Shown here in pieces: positions 50,920 to 59,206 of a stretch of DNA of 64,000 nucleotides. The stretch is taken from contig CAWDXO010000022.1 of assembly GCA_963806335.1 (NCBI GenBank), positions 1-64,000 on the forward strand, given 5' to 3'. This DNA is from Palsa-504 sp963806335. GTDB lineage: Bacteria; Actinomycetota; Actinomycetes; Streptosporangiales; Streptosporangiaceae. Position 1 is the first letter of the stretch, and the number at the start of each line of letters is the position of its first letter. Below the pieces are notes generated by a model. That model was not told the DNA's origin, ran no database searches, and was given only the letters and a program-made list of their open reading frames with translations. Made by a program: the position numbers and the translations under genes.

Positions 50920-51421
50920 CAACGATCAATGGCGCCGGCCTGCGCTCGGCGAATCGCTGGCCATCGTCCGCGGGCCGGACGCCTACGTGTCCCCGTCCTG
51001 GTACGCCGCTAAGGCCGAGCACGGCCGCGTGGTCCCGACCTGGAACTACGTCACGGCGCACGTCTACGGCCGGCTGCTCGTGCACGACGACCCGGCCTGG
51101 GTGGAGGACGTGGTCCGGCGCCTGACGGCTAAACACGAGGCGGCCAGGCTGACCGCACCGGACCAGCCGCCCGCCTGGTCGGTGGACGACGCGCCGCGGG
51201 CGTTCATCGAGGGACAGCTGCGCGCTATCGTCGGCCTGGAGCTGCAGATCACCCGGATCGAGGCCAAGGCCAAGCTGAGCCAGAACCGCCCGGTCGGGGA
51301 CGTCGCCGGCATCGTCGCCGGCTTGTCCGCACGCGAGGACCGGCGTAGCGCCGCGGCCGTCGAGAGCGCAAACGAAAAGCGTGTCGGTGAGCATGAGGCC
51401 AGGGAAGGCGCGACAGCCTAG
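50741..51421 (+). CDS. FMN-binding PaiB-like negative regulator
   Basis: The 226-residue protein is a PaiB-type split-barrel protein: MYIPAHFAADEAAVRDLLAK, ADLITLTADGLLATMLPFAY, GALYGHVARNNDQWRRPALG, ESLAIVRGPDAYVSPSWYAA and VPTWNYVTAHVYGRLLVHDD. The signature KLSQNRPVGDVAGIVAGL is near the C-terminus. Members bind FMN and were described as repressors in Bacillus; whether this one binds DNA is not visible. The ATG follows CTGGAGGA. Its start lies inside the read-through end of the dioxygenase gene, so the two may be translationally coupled. Confidence 0.85.
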   Translation: MYIPAHFAADEAAVRDLLAKHGAADLITLTADGLLATMLPFAYEPAAGERGALYGHVARNNDQWRRPALGESLAIVRGPDAYVSPSWYAAKAEHGRVVPTWNYVTAHVYGRLLVHDDPAWVEDVVRRLTAKHEAARLTAPDQPPAWSVDDAPRAFIEGQLRAIVGLELQITRIEAKAKLSQNRPVGDVAGIVAGLSAREDRRSAAAVESANEKRVGEHEAREGATA

Positions 51422-51505
51422 CCCGACCGCGCCGCCCCCGGACCCGCACCGCCCCGGGACGCGCGCCGCTTCGCCGGTGGGATACCGGGGCTCGTTCGGC
51501 AGAAA

Positions 51506-52378
51506 TTAAAGACTGGATACGGCGGGAATCACGTCGGTGGCGAGCACCTCAAGCGGGGTGACCTGCCAGACGTTGGCCACCGCTCCCATCGCCACCTGGA
51601 AGCCCATCTCGGCTAGGCGGCCGAGCTGGTCGATCACCTCGGCGGTCTTCTCGCCCTTCACCCCGGGATCGAAGATGAAGTAGCACGTCTTGGTGATGTC
51701 GTCGTAGTCGCGGCCCTCGGCGACGCAGTGCGCGCGCAGCACGTCCAGCTTGCGGGCCAGGTCCGGACCGGGGAACAGGTTGCACGCATCGGCGTACTTG
51801 GCTACGAAGCGAAGGGTCTTCTTCTCCCCGCCGCCCCCGATCATGATCGGGGGATGCGGCCTGGTCAGGGACTGCGGCGAGTTCAGCGGCCGCTCGAGTG
51901 AGTAGTGTTCGCCCCGGTACGGGCTCTCGTCGCCGCGCCACATCTGCAGGCATATCTGCAGGGTCTCCTCGAGCCGCTCGAACCGCTCGGCGACCGGCGG
52001 GAACGGGATGCCGAGACCACGCGACTCCTCTTCGTTCCATGCGGCTCCGATGCCGAGCCAGGCGCGCCCGCCGGACAGCACGTCGAGCGTGGTCACGATC
52101 TTCGCCAGGATGCCGGGGTACCGGTAAATGGCGCCCGTGACCAGGGTGACGAGCTTGGCCCGTGACGTGCAGGCCGCGAGGTAGCCCAGCGTCGTGTAAG
52201 CCTCGAGCATCTCGTGTTCGGCTGGCCCGATCGCGGCGATCTGGAAGAAATGGTCCATGACCGCGATGAACTCAAAGCCGCCCTCGTCCGCGGTCCGGGC
52301 GACGGTGGCCAGGTCCGCGCCGAGACGTGACGGGCCGTCCGGCGTGGTGAAGTCGGGGATCTGCAGGCCAATCTTCAC
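51506..52378 (-). CDS. LLM-class F420-dependent oxidoreductase
   Basis: The 290-residue protein has the luciferase-like TIM-barrel: MKIGLQIPDFTTPDGPSRLG, EGGFEFIAVMDHFFQIAAIG, ARLKVTLVTGAIYRYPGILA-like strand 3 and AWLGIGAAWNEEESRGLGIP. The PHPPIMIGGGGEKKTLRFVA stretch binds the cofactor phosphate. These features place it with the actinobacterial F420-dependent group (IYRYPGILAK, GIGAAWNEEE, GGGGEKKTL). The substrate is unknown. It overlaps the preceding MarR gene (ATGA), so the pair forms an operon controlled by that regulator. Confidence 0.87.
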   Translation of the reverse strand: MKIGLQIPDFTTPDGPSRLGADLATVARTADEGGFEFIAVMDHFFQIAAIGPAEHEMLEAYTTLGYLAACTSRAKLVTLVTGAIYRYPGILAKIVTTLDVLSGGRAWLGIGAAWNEEESRGLGIPFPPVAERFERLEETLQICLQMWRGDESPYRGEHYSLERPLNSPQSLTRPHPPIMIGGGGEKKTLRFVAKYADACNLFPGPDLARKLDVLRAHCVAEGRDYDDITKTCYFIFDPGVKGEKTAEVIDQLGRLAEMGFQVAMGAVANVWQVTPLEVLATDVIPAVSSL

Positions 52379-52842
52379 AGTGTTTCCTCCCGCACCAACC
52401 CTCTCACGGCATTCCGCTGGCTTTCGTACAGGGCCTTCAGTGATCGCAGGAACACCTCCCGGTCGGCTGGCGGCAGCACGGCGAGCACCTCTTCCTCGCC
52501 GCGCCGGATCGCGGCCTCCACGGACCGGCGCAGCCGGTCGCCCGCCGGGGTGAGCGAGAGCAGATGCACCCGCCGGTCGGCCGTATCGGCCCGCCGCTCG
52601 ATCAGCCCGCGCTGCTGCAGGTCATCCAGGATGCCGATGATGCGGCTCTTGTCCGCGTTGATGGCCTGCGCGAGGGCGGCCTGGGTCCGCACCGGCTGCT
52701 CGACGAGCCCGGTCAGCACGATGTAGCCCCACATCGAGATGTCGTGGGCGCGCAGGACCGGCTCCTCGCGCGCGATCAATGCCCTGGACAGAGGCGCGAA
52801 CATGGCGGCCAGGTCCCGCCGGTCATCCGGGAAGGAACTCAT
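52375..52842 (-). CDS. MarR family transcriptional regulator
   Basis: The 155-residue protein has the MarR winged helix: HDISMWGYIVLTGLVEQPVR, TQAALAQAINADKSRIIGIL (recognition helix), DDLQQRGLIERRADTADRRV and HLLSLTPAGDRLRRSVE. The C-terminal dimer helix follows. Start at MSSFPDDRRD was chosen; an upstream ATG adds 14 residues with no family support. It probably represses its own operon, and the LLM oxidoreductase gene overlaps its stop. The AT-rich intergenic region before it contains the likely operator. Confidence 0.85.
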   Translation of the reverse strand: MSSFPDDRRDLAAMFAPLSRALIAREEPVLRAHDISMWGYIVLTGLVEQPVRTQAALAQAINADKSRIIGILDDLQQRGLIERRADTADRRVHLLSLTPAGDRLRRSVEAAIRRGEEEVLAVLPPADREVFLRSLKALYESQRNAVRGLVREETL

Positions 52843-52859
52843 CGTGGCGGCAGGGTAAC

Positions 52860-52925
52860 AGGCTTCCTCATATAATAAGTCCACGTATATTGTATGTTAA
52901 TGCTTACTAATAATGACGCGGGCTT
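52860..52925. promoter_or_regulatory. AT-rich control region between MarR and the oxidase genes
   Basis: This short AT-rich patch in a very GC-rich genome includes TATAATAAG and TTAATGCTTACTAA, which is partly palindromic. It is a plausible promoter and MarR operator shared by the divergent genes. Confidence 0.45.
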
Positions 52926-53005
52926 ACCGGTCGCGACCACTGAGGACGAGGCGATCGTCGTGGTCCTCGGCCGGCGTCGCGGCTGGCCGGAGTTACCTTT
53001 GGCGC

Positions 53006-54124
53006 ATGCGTACTGAACGGGCCGACGTGGTCATCATCGGGGCCGGGCTGGCCGGGTCGGCCGCCGCGTGGGCGCTGGCCTGCCGAGGGCGTTCGGTGGC
53101 GGTCATCGAGGCATTCCAGTCGGGGCACCGGCATGGCAGCTCGCATGGCAGCGCCCGGATTTTCCGGCGTGCCTACCCAGACCCGCTCTACGTGCGCCTG
53201 ACCGGCCAGGCCCAGCGACTGTGGCGACAACTGAGCGACGAGGCCGGCGAGGAATTCATCCTCACCACCGGCGCCGTCGACTTCGGGCCCGCCCGCGAGC
53301 AGGAAAAGATGTACGACATCCTGACCGCGCTCGGGGTGCCCGCGGACCTGATCCCGGCCGCAGCCGCGGCCGAGCGCTGGCCCGGCATGTCGTTCGGGAC
53401 CGATCCGGTCATGTTCCACCCGGATGGCGGGGTGATCGACCCGGAGCGCGCGATGGCGGCAATGCGCGCGATCGCCGTCGCCCGCGGCGCGCAGATGTCC
53501 TACGGCTCGCCGGTCCTGGGCCTCGAGCCGTCCCCGGCGGGCGCGGTCGTACGTACCGCGGACCGCACGTGGCACGCGCCGACGGTGATCGTCGCGGCCG
53601 GGTCGTGGCTGGGGCCGCTGCTGGGCGGCCAGGTCGGCCTGCCGCCCCTGGTCGTGACGCAGCAGGAGGCCTTCCACTTCGCCCCGGCCGAGCCGAGGGT
53701 CCAGGCCGAGCCCTGGCCGGCGTTCATCTACCACGACGATGTCGTCCGGTACGGCCTTCCAGCCGGGCGAGACGGCGAAGTCCCGGGCGCCGTCAAGATC
53801 GGCGAACACAGACACGGCACGGTTACCACCGGCGATCACCGTGACGGGATCGTCAGCCCGGCCGCCAGGGACCGGGTCCGCGCGTTCGTCCGGGAGTGGT
53901 GCGGCGGCCTGGACCCCGCGCCCGTGGGCGAGGTGACCTGCCTCTACACGTCGACCGCGAGCGAGGACTTCATATTGGACCGGCAGGGACCGTTCGTCAT
54001 CTGCTCGCCCTGCTCGGGCCACGGCGCCAAGTTCGCGCCGCTAGTGGGCGAGGTCGCCGCCGACCTAGCCTGCGGCGGAGCCTCCCCGGACCGGCGGTTC
54101 ACACTCGCGGCTCACCGCGGCTAG
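53006..54124 (+). CDS. FAD-dependent amine oxidase, sarcosine/N-methyltryptophan oxidase-like
   Basis: The 372-residue protein begins with RADVVIIGAGLAGSAAAWAL (FAD motif) and has SSHGSARIFRRAYPDPLYVR, the MSOX/MTOX signature. It goes on to GGVIDPERAMAAMRAIAVAR, APTVIVAAGSWLGPLLGG and TCLYTSTASEDFILDRQGPF. A cysteine in VICSPCSGHGAKFAPLVG occupies the position that bonds flavin covalently in monomeric sarcosine oxidase. The enzyme oxidises an N-methyl or secondary amine to imine with O2; the substrate is not shown. The internal ATG was used because the upstream extension is Arg/Ser-rich and lacks a family match. Confidence 0.87.
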   Translation: MRTERADVVIIGAGLAGSAAAWALACRGRSVAVIEAFQSGHRHGSSHGSARIFRRAYPDPLYVRLTGQAQRLWRQLSDEAGEEFILTTGAVDFGPAREQEKMYDILTALGVPADLIPAAAAAERWPGMSFGTDPVMFHPDGGVIDPERAMAAMRAIAVARGAQMSYGSPVLGLEPSPAGAVVRTADRTWHAPTVIVAAGSWLGPLLGGQVGLPPLVVTQQEAFHFAPAEPRVQAEPWPAFIYHDDVVRYGLPAGRDGEVPGAVKIGEHRHGTVTTGDHRDGIVSPAARDRVRAFVREWCGGLDPAPVGEVTCLYTSTASEDFILDRQGPFVICSPCSGHGAKFAPLVGEVAADLACGGASPDRRFTLAAHRG

Positions 54125-54706
54125 ATCCGGTCGCCGGAGACTTTGCACGAACGGTGCAGCCAACGGGGCCTCTGATGCGTCTGAGATGTATCTGCACGAT
54201 GTCATCCGCCTCTAATCTTCTTGACAGCGGGATGCCACGCGGGGCTGGAGTCCTATGGAGCCGTTGCGCTTGACCGGTAGACGTCGGCTGGGTGCTGCAC
54301 CTAGCCGGCTCGCACCCAGGGTTCCGGGCGTCGAGCTGCTTGACCACCATTTTGGCGGCGATCAGGCCCGGGTCACCGAGCACGCCAGCAGCAGCCCGAT
54401 GGAGGAGAGCATTCCGGCAGCCAGGTCGATGCCGGAGAGCACCCGAGCAGCGGGACCGGACCATCCCGCTGCCCCGGGGCCCGCGCCCTGGTGGGAGAAC
54501 GCCGAGTCGGTTCCCCCGCCGAGCCACTCCCATTAAGGCGTTTGAATACTCCGCTATGCGACCGCCGGTCCTGGCTGCCAGCGCCCGGCGCCCGGCTGCC
54601 AGCGCCCGGGTGCAGTGAGCGCCGGGTCCGGGTTCAAGGTCCCCAGACGGGAGCGTGCCGTGATGCGCGAGCGTGCCGTGATGCGCGCCGCCGCCGAAAA
54701 GATCGT

Positions 54707-54778
54707 GGAGGATTCTGGCTTCGTGGAGGATCGTAGGGACCCCAGTACCCATAATCTTCCACGTAGCCAGGATCTTCC
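54707..54778 (+). ncRNA. Strong 25-bp RNA hairpin
   Basis: The arm 54707-54731 pairs with 54754-54778 over 25 positions with one T-T mismatch and three G-T pairs, enclosing a 22-base loop. All three wobble pairs have G in the 5' arm and T in the 3' arm. They are therefore allowed in RNA of the + strand but would be C-A mismatches on the other. CTAATTTTCG follows, so it could be a terminator or a small structured RNA. Confidence 0.4.
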
Positions 54779-54899
54779 GTGCTAATTTTCGACTGCCACG
54801 CACGAGGCGGTGATGGCGGGGTATGTAGGGTTAACGGGACCTGCGAGGGAATTCTGGGACGCGCTTGCCGGCCGCCCGCGCGCGACTCCCCAGCAAGGC

Positions 54900-55012
54900 C
54901 CGGACCCCGCGACCGATTGGCCCGCGACCGACCGGACCCGCGACCGACCGGGCCCGCGACCAGTCGGGCCCGCGACGACCCGGACCCGCGACCGGCCGGA
55001 CCCGCGAGAACC
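54900..55012 (+). repeat. Imperfect GACCCGCGACCG repeats
   Basis: Short units of the form GGACCCGCGACCG and GGGCCCGCGACC recur about eight times. They precede parA by about 150 bases and have no coding signal. Confidence 0.65.
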
Positions 55013-55159
55013 GCCAGGCCGGCGAAGGCAGCCGGCGGATACGGATACGGATACGGGGGCCCAACGGCGAGCCTCCTTGCCGGCGCCCGGCCCAGGCCCT
55101 AGAGTCCAAGCCAGGTTCCGTGGGCACGATCGCGGCCTTAGCACGGAGGTTCAGCACTG

Positions 55160-56053
55160 GTGGCAGCATCCCGATTGACACAGCCCCAGGCAGGTGAGTT
55201 GGGTCCGACCGGACGGCCGATGTCCGGCTTTCCCGATCCCGAGCCACTCGAGGAACATGGCCCCGCACGCATCGTAGCAGTCTGTAACCAAAAGGGTGGC
55301 GTCGGTAAGACAACCACCACGATCAACCTCGGCGCCGCCCTGGCCGAGCAGGGCCGTCGCGTGCTCCTGGTCGACTTCGACCCGCAGGGAGCGCTCTCGG
55401 TCGGGCTCGGCATCCAGCCGCACGACATCGACAGCACGGTCTACAACCTGCTGATGGAGCGCGACATCACAGTGCAAGACGTGCTGCATAAGACGAACGT
55501 CGACGGCATGGACTTGCTGCCCAGCAACATTGACCTTTCCGGCGCCGAAGTCCAGCTCGTGCACGAGGTCGGCCGCGAGTACGTGCTCGGCGGGGTGCTG
55601 CAGCCGATGATGGCTGAGTACGACATGATCATGATCGACTGCCAGCCGTCCCTGGGCTTGCTGACGATCAACGCGCTCGCCTGCGCGGACAGCGTGATCA
55701 TCCCGTTGGAGTGCGAGTACTTCGCCATGCGCGGCGTGGCCCTGCTGATGGAAACGATCGACAAGGTTTCGCGTCGGCTGAACACCAAGCTAACGATCGA
55801 CGGCTTGCTCGCCACCATGTACGACTCGCGGACGCTTCATACCCGTGAGGTCCTGGCCAGCATGGTCAATGGTTTCGGCGACAAGGTATTTCATACCGTA
55901 ATCAACCGCACGGTGAGGTTCCCGGACGCTACGGTGGCCGGAGAGCCTATTACCAGCTTCGATTCGGGATCATCGGGGGCGAACTCCTACCGGGAGCTGG
56001 CCAAGGAGGTACTGGACCGGTGGCGGCAGGCAGGGGACGGTCACGGAGGGTAA
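55160..56053 (+). CDS. parA: ParA/Soj-family partition ATPase
   Basis: The 297-residue protein has the deviant Walker A motif in AVCNQKGGVGKTTTTINLGA, switch I DFDPQGALSVGLGIQP, Walker B-like DMIMIDCQPSLGLLTINAL and PLECEYFAMRGVALLMETID. The lysine in the signature (KGGVGKTT) is characteristic of ParA/MinD proteins. The N-terminal 35 residues are variable. A GTG start with GGAGGT upstream was used. It is the ParA copy that precedes scpA in actinomycetes, distinct from the origin-linked parAB; it presumably acts in chromosome organisation with the Scp proteins. It overlaps the next gene by 34 bases. Confidence 0.87.
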   Translation: MAASRLTQPQAGELGPTGRPMSGFPDPEPLEEHGPARIVAVCNQKGGVGKTTTTINLGAALAEQGRRVLLVDFDPQGALSVGLGIQPHDIDSTVYNLLMERDITVQDVLHKTNVDGMDLLPSNIDLSGAEVQLVHEVGREYVLGGVLQPMMAEYDMIMIDCQPSLGLLTINALACADSVIIPLECEYFAMRGVALLMETIDKVSRRLNTKLTIDGLLATMYDSRTLHTREVLASMVNGFGDKVFHTVINRTVRFPDATVAGEPITSFDSGSSGANSYRELAKEVLDRWRQAGDGHGG

Positions 56054-56439
56054 GCCTGCCTGGGGTCGCTGAACTCTTGCGCCCCGCTGCTCGCGGTCCG
56101 GACGGAGGCGACCAGCGCCGGGCCAGCGGGCGGGAAAAACACACCCAGAAGATCACTGTCTACCTGTCCGCCGAGGAACTACTTGACCTGGAACGTGCCC
56201 GGCTCGCCCTGCTGCGCTACGGCGCGGCGGCCGACCGGGGCCGGATCGTCCGCGAGGCGATCGCGGTGCTGCTCGCCGACCTCGACGCGGCGGGCCAGGA
56301 GAGCCTGCTGGCCCGCCGCATCGCCAGCGGGATCACCGCCGGCGCCAACGGCACCAGTGAGGCCAACGGTACCAGCGAGAAAGCTCAGGGCACCCTACCA
56401 GCAAGCACACCGGACGCGACGAGCTCATCCGGGTCATAG
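56020..56439 (+). CDS. Small RHH-like partner protein
   Basis: The 139-residue protein contains SGREKHTQKITVYLSAEELL, then DLERARLALLRYGAAADRGR and IVREAIAVLLADLD, a beta-strand followed by two helices as in ribbon-helix-helix proteins. The N-terminus is Arg-rich and the C-terminal 45 residues are low complexity (GTSEANGTSEKAQG). The first in-frame GTG lies inside parA; no better start is visible since the codon at the usual family start is GTA. Similar proteins are encoded between ParA and ScpA in many actinomycetes, suggesting a ParB-like or regulatory role, but this is inference. Confidence 0.7.
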   Translation: MAAGRGRSRRVSLPGVAELLRPAARGPDGGDQRRASGREKHTQKITVYLSAEELLDLERARLALLRYGAAADRGRIVREAIAVLLADLDAAGQESLLARRIASGITAGANGTSEANGTSEKAQGTLPASTPDATSSSGS

Positions 56440-56463
56440 CAGGCCCAGAACCTCGCTACCGTC

Positions 56464-57324
56464 GTGAGCGTGAGCGTGGACGATACCGACCTGACGGGCG
56501 ATCGGGACGACACGGCGCGGGCCGCGGCGTCCTCCAGCGCTTTCGAGGTGCACCTCGACGTGTTCGAGGGCCCGTTCGACCTGCTGCTCGCGCTGATCTC
56601 CAAGCACAAGCTGGACATCACCGAAGTCGCTCTGTCCCAGGTCACCGACGAGTTCATCGCCTACATCTCGCAGCGCTCCGACGGCTGGGACCTAGACCAG
56701 GTGAGCTATTTCCTGGTGGTCGCGGCCACGCTGCTCGACCTCAAGGCGGCTCGCCTGCTGCCTTCCGGCGAAGTGGAGGACGAGGAGGACCTCGCCCTGC
56801 TCGAAGCGCGGGACCTGCTGTTCGCCCGGCTGCTGCAGTACCGCGCGTATAAGGAAGCCGCGGCCGCCTTCGCGGCCCGGATGACCGCGTCGGCCCGCCG
56901 CTTCCCGCGCCGGGTGCCGCTCGAGCCGCGCTTCGCCGAGCTGCTCCCCGAGGTACTGCTGGGCCTAGGCCCGGCCGAGTTCGCCCGGCTCGCGGCGCTG
57001 GCGCTCACGCCCAAGGTGCCGCCGAAGGTATCGACCGACCACATTCACGCGCCGGTGATCAACATTAGGGAGCAGGCCAAGCTCATCGCGGCCCTGCTGG
57101 CCGAACTCGGACGGGCCAGCTTCCGGCAGCTGACGGCGCAGGCGGCGGGGAGCTATGAGGTGGTGGCCTCGTTCCTGGCCCTGCTCGAGCTGTACCGAGA
57201 GGACGCGGTGTCCTTCGAGCAGATCGCGCCACTCGGCGAGCTCTACGTGACCTGGACGGGAACCAGAGCCCTGGACACCGCGGACACTGATAGCGTCAAT
57301 AAGCTGACCGAAAGCGACGACTGA
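56464..57324 (+). CDS. scpA: Segregation and condensation protein ScpA
   Basis: ScpA is the kleisin that, with ScpB, closes the SMC ring used in chromosome condensation. The N-terminal domain reads FEVHLDVFEGPFDLLLALIS and KHKLDITEVALSQVTDEFIA, the classic start. It continues VSYFLVVAATLLDLKAARLL and an acidic linker. The C-terminal winged helix has SYEVVASFLALLELYREDAV and FEQIAPLGELYVTW. Several GTG codons could be the start; the first was used. It is four bases upstream of scpB, so both are probably co-translated. Confidence 0.92.
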   Translation: MSVSVDDTDLTGDRDDTARAAASSSAFEVHLDVFEGPFDLLLALISKHKLDITEVALSQVTDEFIAYISQRSDGWDLDQVSYFLVVAATLLDLKAARLLPSGEVEDEEDLALLEARDLLFARLLQYRAYKEAAAAFAARMTASARRFPRRVPLEPRFAELLPEVLLGLGPAEFARLAALALTPKVPPKVSTDHIHAPVINIREQAKLIAALLAELGRASFRQLTAQAAGSYEVVASFLALLELYREDAVSFEQIAPLGELYVTWTGTRALDTADTDSVNKLTESDD

Positions 57325-57328
57325 CGAG

Positions 57329-57937
57329 ATGACCAGCGAACACCAGACCCCAGAGCCCCAGGAAGAGCCCCCGGAGGCGACCCAGGAAGGTCCCGGCCTG
57401 CGAGCCAGCCTGGAGGCGATCCTCCTGGTGGCCGACGAGCCGGTGCCGGTGGTCATGCTGGCCCAGGTGATCGAGCGCCCGAGGAACGAGGTGGCCGCCG
57501 AACTGCGCGAGCTGGCCGCCTCCTACACAGCCGAGGGCCGGGGTTTCGAGCTGCGCGAGATAGCCGGCGGCTGGCGGTTCTACACCCGCGAGGATTGCGC
57601 GCCGCTGGTCGAGCGTTTCGTCAGTGACGGGCAGGAGGTCCGCCTCACCCAGGCGGCCCTGGAGACCCTGGCCGTGGTGGCCTACCGCCAGCCGGTGAGC
57701 CGGGCCCGGGTGTCGGCCGTGCGCGGGGTCAACTGCGACGGGGTCATGCGTACGCTCGTGCTACGCGGCCTCACCGAGGAGGCGGGCACGGATCCGGAGA
57801 CCGGCGCCATCCTTTACCGAACCACCCGGTACTTCCTGGAACGGCTAGGCCTGGCGAGCCTGGAGGACCTCCCGGATCTCGCGCCGTTCCTGCCGGAGAA
57901 CATTGAGGACATCGAGGATGAGAACGCCCGAACGTAA
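57329..57937 (+). CDS. scpB: Segregation and condensation protein ScpB
   Basis: ScpB binds the middle of ScpA as a dimer in the SMC complex. The 202-residue protein has two winged helices: LRASLEAILLVADEPVPVVM, ELREIAGGWRFYTREDCAPL and LTQAALETLAVVAYRQPVSR, then ARVSAVRGVNCDGVMRTLVL and GLTEEAGTDPETGAILYRTT. The final part is FLERLGLASLEDLPDLAPFL. The order and spacing match the family exactly. The last 20 bases overlap rluB. Confidence 0.92.
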   Translation: MTSEHQTPEPQEEPPEATQEGPGLRASLEAILLVADEPVPVVMLAQVIERPRNEVAAELRELAASYTAEGRGFELREIAGGWRFYTREDCAPLVERFVSDGQEVRLTQAALETLAVVAYRQPVSRARVSAVRGVNCDGVMRTLVLRGLTEEAGTDPETGAILYRTTRYFLERLGLASLEDLPDLAPFLPENIEDIEDENART

Positions 57938-58739
57938 CCCCAGAGACAACTTTCGCGACGACGACGATGACGACTTCGGTGACGAGGGTGAGCGGGATTC
58001 GCTGATCGACGTGCCCGGCGGCGTGAGGCTGCAGAAGGTCCTGGCCGAGGCGGGTATCGGCAGCCGCAGGTACTGCGAGGAGCTCATCGGCGCGGGCCGG
58101 ATCGAGGTCGACGGCGAGACCGTCCGCCGGTTCGGCGCCCGGGTCGACCCCGACCACCAGGTGATCAGGGTGGACGGCAGGCGCATCCCGGCCAAGCCGG
58201 GGCGGGTCTACATCGCGTTCAACAAGCCGCCCAAGGTGCTGACCGCGATGTCGGACCCGCGCGGCCGGAAGACCGTGGCTGACTTCCTCGGCGACCGGTC
58301 CGAGCGGCTCTTCCACATCGGCAGGCTGGACTATGACACCGAGGGCCTGATGCTGCTCACCAACGACGGCGAGCTCGCGCACCGGCTCGCCCACCCCAGC
58401 TTCGAGGTGGCCAAGACCTACCTGGCCGACGTGACCGGCCCGGTGCCGCGCGATCTCGGCCGCCGCCTGATGGCCGGCGTCGAACTCGACGACGGCGTGG
58501 CTACCGCGGACAGCTTCCGGGTGATCGACCGGTCCGGCGGGCGCGCGCTGGTGGAGATTACCCTGCACGAGGGGCGCAAGCACGTGGTGCGGCGGATGCT
58601 GGCCGCCACCGGGCATCCGGTTACCCGGCTGGTCCGTACCGATGTCGGCCCGATCAGGCTCGGTAACCTCAAGCCGGGTACCTCGCGCCAGCTGACCACG
58701 AGAGAAATGGGCGAGCTTTACGCGGCCGTCGGCCTTTAG
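57918..58739 (+). CDS. rluB: Pseudouridine synthase RluB
   Basis: The 273-residue enzyme makes pseudouridine in 23S rRNA. It has an acidic N-terminus, an S4 domain (GVRLQKVLAEAGIGSRRYCE), and the catalytic core with RVYIAFNKPPKVLTAMSDPR, LFHIGRLDYDTEGLMLLTND carrying the catalytic aspartate in RLDYDTEG, and GRKHVVRRMLAATGHPVTRL. The RLDYDTEGL signature is of the RsuA/RluB/RluF type. The ATG at 57918 lies within scpB and gives the normal length; a TTG 15 bases earlier is possible. It belongs to the scp operon. Confidence 0.88.
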   Translation: MRTPERNPRDNFRDDDDDDFGDEGERDSLIDVPGGVRLQKVLAEAGIGSRRYCEELIGAGRIEVDGETVRRFGARVDPDHQVIRVDGRRIPAKPGRVYIAFNKPPKVLTAMSDPRGRKTVADFLGDRSERLFHIGRLDYDTEGLMLLTNDGELAHRLAHPSFEVAKTYLADVTGPVPRDLGRRLMAGVELDDGVATADSFRVIDRSGGRALVEITLHEGRKHVVRRMLAATGHPVTRLVRTDVGPIRLGNLKPGTSRQLTTREMGELYAAVGL

Positions 58740-58775
58740 GCCCCGGTAGCCTGGGGCGATGGGAGGAACTGGCAG

Positions 58776-59138
58776 ATGACAGTCCGGGCCGTGCGTGGTG
58801 CGGTGCAGGTCGATTCGGCCGACAGGGACGCGATACTCGAGGCGACGGCCGAACTGGTCACCGAGGTGATGACCCGCAATGAGCTCAGCACCGATGACGT
58901 CATCAGCGTCCTGTTCACGGCGACGCCCGACCTGACCGCCGAGTTTCCCGCGCTGGCCGCGCGGAAGATCGGCTTCCACGACGTGCCGCTCATCTGCGCC
59001 TCCGAGATCGCCGTACCCGGTGCCATGCCCCGGGTGGTGCGGCTGATGGCGCACGTGGAGACCGACCGGCCGCGTTCCGCGATCCAGCACGTGTACCTGC
59101 GCGGTGCCGCCGCGCTCCGCCTGGACATCGCCCAGTAA
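58776..59138 (+). CDS. aroH: AroH-type chorismate mutase
   Basis: The 120-residue protein is a monofunctional AroH-type chorismate mutase, which converts chorismate to prephenate. It has VRAVRGAVQVDSADRDAILE with the conserved RGA, then VISVLFTATPDLTAEFPALA and FHDVPLICASEIAVPGAMPR. The segment VVRLMAHVETDRPRSAIQHV and YLRGAAALRLDI completes the trimer fold with catalytic Arg and Glu (ASEI). GGGAGGAACTGGCAG precedes the ATG. The next gene, prephenate dehydrogenase, takes the product onward. Confidence 0.9.
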   Translation: MTVRAVRGAVQVDSADRDAILEATAELVTEVMTRNELSTDDVISVLFTATPDLTAEFPALAARKIGFHDVPLICASEIAVPGAMPRVVRLMAHVETDRPRSAIQHVYLRGAAALRLDIAQ

Positions 59139-59200
59139 GGGCAGCCCAGTAAGGGCAACACAGTAAGGGCAACACAGTAAGGGCAACACAGTAAGGACGG
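59131..59200 (+). repeat. 14-bp tandem repeat at the aroH stop
   Basis: Five copies of CCCAGTAAGGGCAA-type units, the last diverged, run from the aroH stop to a few bases before the next start. Each unit contains TAA, and the 14-base period puts these stops in all three frames. Confidence 0.9.
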
Positions 59201-59206
59201 GCACAA

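Larger units (their letters stand above)
54125..55159. other. Non-coding region with hairpin and GC-rich repeats
   Basis: No gene could be supported in about 1 kb. It holds an 18-bp tandem duplication of GAGCGTGCCGTGATGCGC near 54650-54686, the strong hairpin at 54707-54778, and a run of imperfect GACCCGCGACCG units from about 54900 to 55010. The parA promoter must lie in its last part. Confidence 0.6.

Noticed and set aside
54099..54803. A 234-codon minus-strand open frame in the empty region
   Set aside because: Its composition is Arg/Gly/Ala-rich, it contains the hairpin and the tandem duplication, and no domain could be seen.
57771..59204. A 477-codon minus-strand open frame across rluB and aroH
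   Set aside because: It runs antisense to well-conserved genes and its start lies in the tandem repeats.
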